Part shown: one piece after another, positions 5,817 to 10,411 of the stretch | Numbering within the stretch: position 1 is the first letter of the stretch | How the letters are laid out: the number at the start of each line of letters is the position of its first letter | Origin: Nitrospina sp. | GTDB lineage: Bacteria; Nitrospinota; Nitrospinia; Nitrospinales; Nitrospinaceae | Length of the DNA: 10,411 bases | Assembly (NCBI GenBank): GCA_004357365.1 | Contig: SMVT01000168.1 | Span: 1 to 10,411 of the forward strand | Direction: 5' to 3' | Notes under the pieces: generated by a model | Seen by the model: the letters and a program-made list of their open reading frames with translations, nothing else | What the model was told of the DNA's origin: nothing | The model's database searches: none | Program-made: the position numbers and the translations under genes

Positions 5817-6899
5817 TCATTGATTTGACTTTTCGTCCGGTTGAATTTGAAGCGTTTTATCCCTGGGGTAAAGTCCTGGCCGGACCAATTTCAAAAACTG
5901 GCCCGGCTGGAGCGTATCCTTCAGACGCATGCCATTCAGAATAGCAATCATCAGATCCTCCTTTTCGTCCCCCAGTTCCTTGAGGGCAATACTGGCAAAC
6001 GTATCTCCGGGCTGAACTTCATACACATCAATATGCTTCTTTTTGAAGTTTCTTCGATCTTTTTGATTACTTTTCCCTCCGAAAGCCATGCCCTTGACAT
6101 GAGCCAGATAGACCTTCCGGTTTTGGATCACTTTCCGGTCGGACCGGTTGATGATGGCCTGGGATAAGCTGCTGGTTTTAATAATCCGCTCTTTGGTTTC
6201 CGGATGGGTGGCCTGAAAACTGTGGTAAGCCTGGCCGGTCATCATTTCATGTTGGCGCAGATTGTTTAAAAAATTGACCATACTGCGCGGATCGTATCCC
6301 GCCTGGTAGGCGGACAACAGGCCATGGGCATCGGACTCCAATTCCGCATCGCGTCCGTATCCCAGATTGATCTGGTTGAACATCTGTGACGAAACCACCA
6401 GCCATTCACCCGCGTTTTTGGGATTGGCGATGGCGCCCCCGATGGCCAGAATCTGTGCGCCGATGGACCGCACGATTTGTTTAGCTGCGTGATGCTGGGT
6501 GACGTGACCGATTTCGTGTCCCAGAATACCGGCCAGCTCCGCTTCGTTATTGATGATGGCCAGAATTCCTCGGGTGACGTAAATATATCCACCCGGCAGG
6601 GCGAATGCATTGATGTCCGAACTGTCGACGATCTTGAAGAAATACCTGTTGAACTCCCGGTCCGAAAGGTTGGACACCAGTTTCTGGCCGATGTCATTCA
6701 CGTACAGTTGAAGGCTTTTGTCCGGATACAATCCGAATTGGGCGATGACCTCCCGGTCCGCCTGCTGGCCCATGGCCAATTCGGTTTCTTTACTGATAAA
6801 GGGGACGGCGCAGGTAATCGATGGTTGGAATAAAATAACTAAGCCGGTAAGGAGGAATAAAACGCTTGCGCCGAGGACTCCGCGTTTAAAGGAACTCAT
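5817..6899 (-). CDS. Exported M48-family zinc metalloprotease with C-terminal LysM-like domain
   Basis: Numbering assumes the start at 6899 (360 aa). The open frame extends to an ATG at 6986, but that would overlap the TPR gene and bury the signal peptide. From 6899, residues 1-31 form a classic signal: MSSFKRG, a hydrophobic core at 8-24, and possible cleavage after TCA (29-31). The zinc site is HEIGH (128-132), with the third ligand probably Glu186 in ELESD (186-190). The THPET motif at 231-235 is also typical of M48 proteins of the BepA/YfgC type. Residues 289-340 (YEVQPGDTFASIALKELGDE ... LQPGQFLKLV) resemble a LysM domain, which binds peptidoglycan. The region joining them (about 250-288) is basic and low in structure. 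The likely role is periplasmic proteolysis or quality control of outer-membrane or secreted proteins, anchored near the cell wall. It begins 4 bp after the TPR gene stop and should be co-translated with it. Confidence 0.92.
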   Translation of the reverse strand: MSSFKRGVLGASVLFLLTGLVILFQPSITCAVPFISKETELAMGQQADREVIAQFGLYPDKSLQLYVNDIGQKLVSNLSDREFNRYFFKIVDSSDINAFALPGGYIYVTRGILAIINNEAELAGILGHEIGHVTQHHAAKQIVRSIGAQILAIGGAIANPKNAGEWLVVSSQMFNQINLGYGRDAELESDAHGLLSAYQAGYDPRSMVNFLNNLRQHEMMTGQAYHSFQATHPETKERIIKTSSLSQAIINRSDRKVIQNRKVYLAHVKGMAFGGKSNQKDRRNFKKKHIDVYEVQPGDTFASIALKELGDEKEDLMIAILNGMRLKDTLQPGQFLKLVRPGLYPRDKTLQIQPDEKSNQ

Positions 6900-6903
6900 G
6901 AAG

Positions 6904-7590
6904 TCATGCCGGGCCTTCCAACCGTTTGAGCGAAAGATTGACTTGGTCCAGGCCGGCATGCTTGGAAAATTTGTTTTGCATCTCACGCAAAATCAGCTCT
7001 GAGTTTTTGGAATCGCGGGAAAATTCGTAACAGCGCGACAACCCAAGATAGGTATAGAATAGAGGGAAATCCCCCGGTTGATCGATAATTTTTTTGTACT
7101 GGGCAATGGCTTGTGTGAAATCTTTTTTGGCTTCATAGGAATGAGCGATTCCGGATTGGGCCAGAAAATAATTGAGGGTTCCCGGCGGCGCATGGTCCTG
7201 CACCGTTGTGAAAGACGCCAGAGAGTCATCGTATCGTTGGTTCCGGTATTGGGTGTCGGCCAACAACAGCCCGGCTCTTAATTTTTGATTGCCATCTTTG
7301 AATTCCTGGAACAGTGAATTCAATTGAGAAATCAGTTCGTCAGCGGATGGGCTCTTGCTCTCATTCACTTTTTGGATCATTTGAAAATAGAGCGACTCCA
7401 TTTCCAGGTCTTCCGTTTTTTGCTGACTGGACAGGAACAGGAATCCTCCCCATGCCAGGAACAAACCGAACAACACACTCAACAGAATCGTTTTGTACCG
7501 GTCCAGAAAAATAAGAAATTCATTACTGGTCGCCAGAAACTGATCCGGTTTCTTCAGGTCTTTTCTTTTTAATTTGGTTTCTTGAGCCAT
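6904..7590 (-). CDS. Single-pass membrane TPR protein, YfgM-like
   Basis: A 228-residue protein. Residues 1-32 are basic and cytosolic (KLKRKDLKKPD), residues 33-53 form one transmembrane helix (TILLSVLFGLFLAWGGFLFL), and the rest is predicted periplasmic. The C-terminal half contains TPR-like helical pairs at about 105-135 (AGLLLADTQYRNQRYDDSLASF), 143-170 (LAQSGIAHSYEAKKDFTQAIAQY) and 176-205. The layout matches the YfgM family (N-terminal membrane anchor, tetratricopeptide domain), whose E. coli member associates with SecYEG and the chaperone PpiD. It is the first gene of the leftward cluster, directly before the M48 protease, which suggests a joint role in envelope protein quality control. 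No Shine-Dalgarno is visible. A perfect TATAAT sits 8 bp before the ATG (see the promoter entry). The YfgM relationship is by architecture; the exact function is inferred. Confidence 0.85.
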   Translation of the reverse strand: MAQETKLKRKDLKKPDQFLATSNEFLIFLDRYKTILLSVLFGLFLAWGGFLFLSSQQKTEDLEMESLYFQMIQKVNESKSPSADELISQLNSLFQEFKDGNQKLRAGLLLADTQYRNQRYDDSLASFTTVQDHAPPGTLNYFLAQSGIAHSYEAKKDFTQAIAQYKKIIDQPGDFPLFYTYLGLSRCYEFSRDSKNSELILREMQNKFSKHAGLDQVNLSLKRLEGPA

Positions 7591-7598
7591 AATTGTGG

Positions 7599-7604
7599 AT
7601 TATA
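7599..7604 (-). promoter_or_regulatory. -10 box of the TPR-M48 cluster (possible leaderless start)
   Basis: On the minus strand a perfect TATAAT ends 8 nt before the ATG of the TPR gene, and no clear -35 TTGACA is found at the right distance. A start site 6-9 nt downstream would fall at or within 3 nt of the ATG, giving a leaderless or near-leaderless mRNA. That agrees with the lack of a ribosome binding site. The same bases on the + strand read TATAAT at 7601-7606, but no -35 partner is seen there. Confidence 0.45.
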
Positions 7605-7666
7605 ATTTGAAGCGAGAGCGGGAATAAACCTTTTTACCCAAGGATCTGATTTAATCACAAAGATTT

Positions 7667-7702
7667 GCGGGGTACAAGGTCATTTCCCCGCCTGAATTCA
7701 GG
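7667..7702 (+). promoter_or_regulatory. Overlapping dyad symmetries upstream of gpsA
   Basis: GCGGGG (7667-7672) can pair with CCCCGC (7686-7691) around a 13-nt loop. The last base joins the perfect 12-bp palindrome CCTGAATTCAGG (7691-7702). The palindrome directly abuts TAAAAT at 7703-7708, a possible -10 box. An operator or leader hairpin is possible, but the short palindrome could also occur by chance. Confidence 0.3.
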
Positions 7703-7773
7703 TAAAATAGAACTGGGGCCGGAAATTCCGCATTTCCTGAATGGACTCTGAACTGAACCTTTGTTGGAATTCT

Positions 7774-8799
7774 ATGATAAATCCTTCTTTAGAAGAGATC
7801 GGAATCGTGGGTGCGGGAGGTTGGGGCACGGCGCTCTCGCTTCTTTTGGCGGGAAAGGGACACCGGGTCGACCTCTGGGTTTTTGAGGAGGACCTGTGCG
7901 CCACCATGCAACAAGACCGGGAAAACCCGCTTTATCTGCCGGGCTTTCGACTTCCCCAAGGTATCCGCCCTTCCAAATCCTTACAGGAAGTGGTGGCCGG
8001 CAAAAAAGTCCTGCTTCTGGTGGTTCCGACCCACGTCCTGCGAAATACTCTGAAAGCTTTGAAAAGATTTCTGGATCCTGATTGTCTGGTGATCAACGCC
8101 AGCAAGGGAATCGAAAATGAAACGCTTCTACCGATCCACAAAATCATTCAGGAATCGATTTCCAATCCTCTGGCCGTTTTGTCGGGACCAACCTTCGCCA
8201 AAGAAATCGCACAGGGTAAACCTTCGGCCATTGTAGCGGCGGCCTCTCAGCAGGAAACTGCCGAACGGGTACAGTCTCTCTTTAATACGGAAAAACTGAA
8301 AGTGTTCACCAGCACCGATTTGATGGGAGTGGAAATGGGAGGTTCCCTCAAAAACGTCATCGCCATCGCCACCGGAATTTCGGACGGTCTGGGTTTGGGA
8401 TTGAATACCCGTGCCGCCATCATCAACCGTGGCCTGGTGGAAATCATCCGCATTGGAACCACCATGGGAGCCCGGCCGGAAACCTTCATGGGGCTTTCCG
8501 GTATGGGTGACCTGGTGCTGACCTGCACCGGAGACCTCAGCCGCAACCGCACCGTCGGTTTGAAACTGGGCCAGGGCTTGAAACTCGCGGAGATCACCGC
8601 CAGTATGAAAATGGTCGCGGAGGGAATACGCACCGTCACCTCCGCCTACCAGCTCAAAAACAAATTCGATCTCCAAGCGTCCATTATCGAGGAGACCTAC
8701 CAGGTCGTCCAGCAGGGTAAGTCTCCACACCAAGCCCTGCAGGCTTTGATGAACGTCGAGACCACATCCGAATTTACCGGCATCAAAGGGTTGGAATGA
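7774..8799 (+). CDS. gpsA: NAD(P)-dependent glycerol-3-phosphate dehydrogenase
   Basis: Reduces dihydroxyacetone phosphate to sn-glycerol 3-phosphate, the backbone of bacterial phospholipids, in the cytosol. Numbering from the ATG at 7774 (341 aa). The Rossmann motif IGIVGAGGWGTA is at 9-20, close to the N-terminus as is normal. SKGIENETLL lies at about 110-119, SGPTFAKE at 137-144, and the catalytic Lys193 sits in GGSLKNVIAIA. The substrate-domain signature GLSGMGDLVLTCTGDLSRNR lies at 240-259. Length matches E. coli GpsA (339 aa). The frame is also open to an ATG at 7741, which would add 11 residues. I prefer 7774 because it fits the family start, although its GGAA site is weak and close. 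The stop overlaps the start of larB (ATGA, 8796-8799), indicating co-translation. It is divergent from the TPR-M48 cluster. Confidence 0.96.
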   Translation: MINPSLEEIGIVGAGGWGTALSLLLAGKGHRVDLWVFEEDLCATMQQDRENPLYLPGFRLPQGIRPSKSLQEVVAGKKVLLLVVPTHVLRNTLKALKRFLDPDCLVINASKGIENETLLPIHKIIQESISNPLAVLSGPTFAKEIAQGKPSAIVAAASQQETAERVQSLFNTEKLKVFTSTDLMGVEMGGSLKNVIAIATGISDGLGLGLNTRAAIINRGLVEIIRIGTTMGARPETFMGLSGMGDLVLTCTGDLSRNRTVGLKLGQGLKLAEITASMKMVAEGIRTVTSAYQLKNKFDLQASIIEETYQVVQQGKSPHQALQALMNVETTSEFTGIKGLE

Positions 8800-9557
8800 A
8801 CCGCGAAGCCCTGCACCAATTGATCCAGGATCTCTACGACAAAAAAATCCAGCCGGAAGAAGCCTACCAGCGTCTGAAAAATCTGCCGTACGAGGATTTG
8901 GGGTTTGCGAAGGTGGACCACCATCGGTCTCTGCGCAACGGCATACCGGAGGTGATCTACTGCGAAGGCAAAACCCCGGAACAGATTCTGGTCCTCATCG
9001 ACACCATGGACCAGACCGATATTCTGGCGACCCGTCTTTCGCCGGAGGTGTACGACCTTATCCGGTCCCGGTTGCCGTCGGCGGCCGTGTACGATCCGGA
9101 GGGCCGAACACTGGTGATGGCCCAAGAACCCGTTCGGCAAAAGGTCGGGCGCATTCTGATCCTCACCGCCGGGACCTCGGATATCCCCATCGCAGCGGAG
9201 GCGGTCACCACCGCCGAACTATTGGGAAGCCGGATCGAAACCATTTATGACGTCGGGGTGGCGGGAATTCACCGCCTGCTGGACCAAATGGACCGCTTAC
9301 GGGAGGCCCGGGTCATCATTGTGGTGGCGGGAATGGATGGCGCTTTAGCCAGCGTCGTTGGCGGGCTGGTGGACTGCCCGGTCATCGCGGTACCCACCCG
9401 GGTGGGTTATGGCGCCGCGTTCGAAGGGCTGGCTGCCCTGCTCACCATGCTCAACGCCTGTGCCCCGGGAGTCTCGGTGGTCAATATTGATAACGGATTC
9501 GGCGCCGGTTGCCTGGCCCACCGCATCAACCTTCTGGGCGAGCCTGAAGCGATTTGA
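8796..9557 (+). CDS. larB: Nickel-pincer cofactor biosynthesis protein LarB
   Basis: LarB carboxylates the pyridinium ring of nicotinic acid adenine dinucleotide and hydrolyses its phosphoanhydride. This is the first step towards the nickel-pincer nucleotide of lactate racemase and related LarA enzymes. The 253-residue product has the family N-terminal motif GFAKVDHHRSLRNGIPEVIY (36-55), then GKTPEQ. The PurE-like core follows, with TAGTSDIPIAAEA (124-136), VAGMDGALASVVGGL (177-191), the ATP/NaAD-loop-like VGYGAAFEGLAALLTML and Cys222 in LNACAPG, which lies where the functional cysteine of characterised LarB proteins is found. It ends VVNIDNGFGAG. It is often mislabelled as AIR carboxylase (PurE); the N-terminal extension sets it apart. 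The start overlaps the gpsA stop by 4 bp. No larA, larC or larE is in the window. Its 3' end overlaps the convergent dehydrogenase by 32 bp. Confidence 0.93.
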   Translation: MNREALHQLIQDLYDKKIQPEEAYQRLKNLPYEDLGFAKVDHHRSLRNGIPEVIYCEGKTPEQILVLIDTMDQTDILATRLSPEVYDLIRSRLPSAAVYDPEGRTLVMAQEPVRQKVGRILILTAGTSDIPIAAEAVTTAELLGSRIETIYDVGVAGIHRLLDQMDRLREARVIIVVAGMDGALASVVGGLVDCPVIAVPTRVGYGAAFEGLAALLTMLNACAPGVSVVNIDNGFGAGCLAHRINLLGEPEAI

Positions 9558-10411
9558 GCAGGCGTTTCATCCCTTCCTCGGGGGAAATCACCGCTTCGTA
9601 ATTAAAATCCTTCCTGGCCCGATTAATGTCAAAATGGTGCGAGGTCGCCAACTGCGCCGCCAGGAACCGGGTCATCCGGGGTTCCCCGGGCAGACCGAAA
9701 ATGCGGTACCCCCATTCCAATATCCAGCCCAATCTCCTCGCCGTTCCATACGAAATGCTCCGGGTCGCCGGGGGGATACCCATAGAACCCAGTATACGGT
9801 TGATCCAGTCCCACAGCACCACCGGTTCGCCGTCGCTGAGGAAATAACAGCGCCCCGCCACCGGGGAACCCTCCTCAAGGGCCTGCCAGGCGCGGATATG
9901 ACCCTCCACGGCATTATCGATATAAATTATATCCACCCGGTTGACGCCCTCCCCCACCCGGACCAATTGACCCTTTCGGGCCCGATCCAGGATTCTGGGA
10001 ACCAGATGCGGATCTCCCGGCCCCCAGATCAAATGCGGCCGCAAGGTCACCGTCAGCAATCCCTGCCGGCCATTGGCGGCCAGGACCGCCTGCTCCGCCA
10101 AGGCCTTGGTCTCCGGATAATCGGAAAGATAATAGGAAGGGTAAGGAACGGTTTCATCCACCTGTTCCATATCGCTCTGATTGAAAATCACACTGGGAGA
10201 ACTGGTGAACACCAGTTTCCGGACTCCATGTTCGAGGCACCCATCGATCACGTGGCGGGTGCCGGCGACATTGATCTGATAGAAATCCTTCTTTTTTCCC
10301 CAGATGCCGGTGAGAGCCCCGGCATGAAACACTGCGTCCTGTCCGCGGCAGGCTTCGGCAACGGCTCGGGAGTCGCGCAGATCGGCCCGGATGGGAACGA
10401 TACTTTCAGGC
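9526..10411 (-). CDS. Extended short-chain dehydrogenase/epimerase, OleD-like, 5' end outside the window
   Basis: A leftward NAD(P)-dependent extended SDR; 294 residues plus stop are visible and about 40 N-terminal residues with the GxxGxxG motif are missing. An in-frame GTG at 10332 is not the start: the frame continues to the window edge as family-like sequence (ADLRD...GQDAVFHAGALTG). The active site is complete: TSSPSV with the catalytic Ser (nt about 10190-10210) and YPETK with Tyr and Lys (nt about 10103-10119). Family landmarks downstream are LRPHLIWGPGD, the YIDN motif and CYFLSDGEPV. The C-terminal part (LPGEPRMTRFLAAQL ... ARKDFNYEAVISPEEG) recalls OleD, the 2-alkyl-3-oxoalkanoate reductase of long-chain olefin synthesis, and more distantly 3-beta-hydroxysteroid dehydrogenases (NSDHL). 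The OleD reading is from remembered similarity and depends on finding oleA, oleB and oleC beyond the edge. The SDR assignment itself is certain. Confidence 0.85.
   Translation of the reverse strand, partial: PESIVPIRADLRDSRAVAEACRGQDAVFHAGALTGIWGKKKDFYQINVAGTRHVIDGCLEHGVRKLVFTSSPSVIFNQSDMEQVDETVPYPSYYLSDYPETKALAEQAVLAANGRQGLLTVTLRPHLIWGPGDPHLVPRILDRARKGQLVRVGEGVNRVDIIYIDNAVEGHIRAWQALEEGSPVAGRCYFLSDGEPVVLWDWINRILGSMGIPPATRSISYGTARRLGWILEWGYRIFGLPGEPRMTRFLAAQLATSHHFDINRARKDFNYEAVISPEEGMKRLLKSLQARPEG

Noticed and set aside
6900..6986. Longer start for the M48 protease at 6986
   Set aside because: It would add 29 residues without family likeness, overlap the TPR gene and place the signal peptide internally. 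The ATG at 6899 gives a normal signal peptide.
8796..9557. PurE (AIR carboxylase) label for the larB product
   Set aside because: Only the C-terminal core is PurE-like. The N-terminal GFAKVDHHRSLRNGIPEV motif and overall length fit LarB.
10330..10332. GTG as the start of the dehydrogenase
   Set aside because: The same frame continues upstream to the edge with typical SDR sequence, and starting here would remove the cofactor-binding fold.
1..10411. Mobile element, prophage, tRNA/rRNA or defence system
   Set aside because: No transposase, integrase, terminal repeats, tRNA-like cloverleaf or defence-gene motifs were seen on either strand.

Overview
The window looks like a bacterial chromosomal segment carrying mostly housekeeping and cell-envelope genes. 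I see no phage, insertion sequence, CRISPR array or RNA gene. An exported M48 metalloprotease with a LysM-like tail and a single-pass TPR membrane protein suggest an organism with a periplasm (Gram-negative type). The aconitase is of the mitochondrial type rather than the IRP/AcnA or AcnB type. The overall mix would fit a lineage such as Nitrospinota or a related group, but that placement is a guess from gene style and not something the sequence proves.

Layout, left to right. (1) The left edge holds the first 28 codons of a leftward metallo-beta-lactamase-fold gene. A divergent rightward gene for an unrecognised 179-residue protein follows, with a fair sigma70-type promoter. (2) A leftward pair follows: an alpha/beta hydrolase of the Bem46-like type, then a 398-residue leucine-rich-repeat (LRR) protein with twelve units of exactly 27 residues and a very acidic C-terminal tail. 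(3) The aconitase gene runs rightward from a strong ribosome binding site and ends at a clear intrinsic terminator. (4) A leftward four-gene cluster converges on that terminator: a YfgM-like TPR membrane protein, an M48 protease with a C-terminal LysM-like domain, a 64-residue SH3-like protein and a 73-residue acidic coiled-coil protein. (5) Rightward, gpsA (glycerol-3-phosphate dehydrogenase) overlaps larB (nickel-pincer cofactor biosynthesis) by four bases. (6) The right edge holds a leftward extended short-chain dehydrogenase resembling OleD. Its 5' end lies outside the window and its 3' end overlaps larB by 32 bp.

How the genes relate. The TPR/M48/SH3/coiled-coil cluster is the best candidate for a functional unit, probably in envelope protein quality control. 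gpsA and larB are co-translated but belong to unrelated pathways (phospholipid precursor supply and cofactor assembly). The most unusual protein is the LRR/acidic-tail protein, whose architecture resembles eukaryotic RanGAP (Rna1p) and ANP32 proteins. I did not find a convincing wholly new multi-gene system. All intergenic stretches are shorter than about 225 bp.
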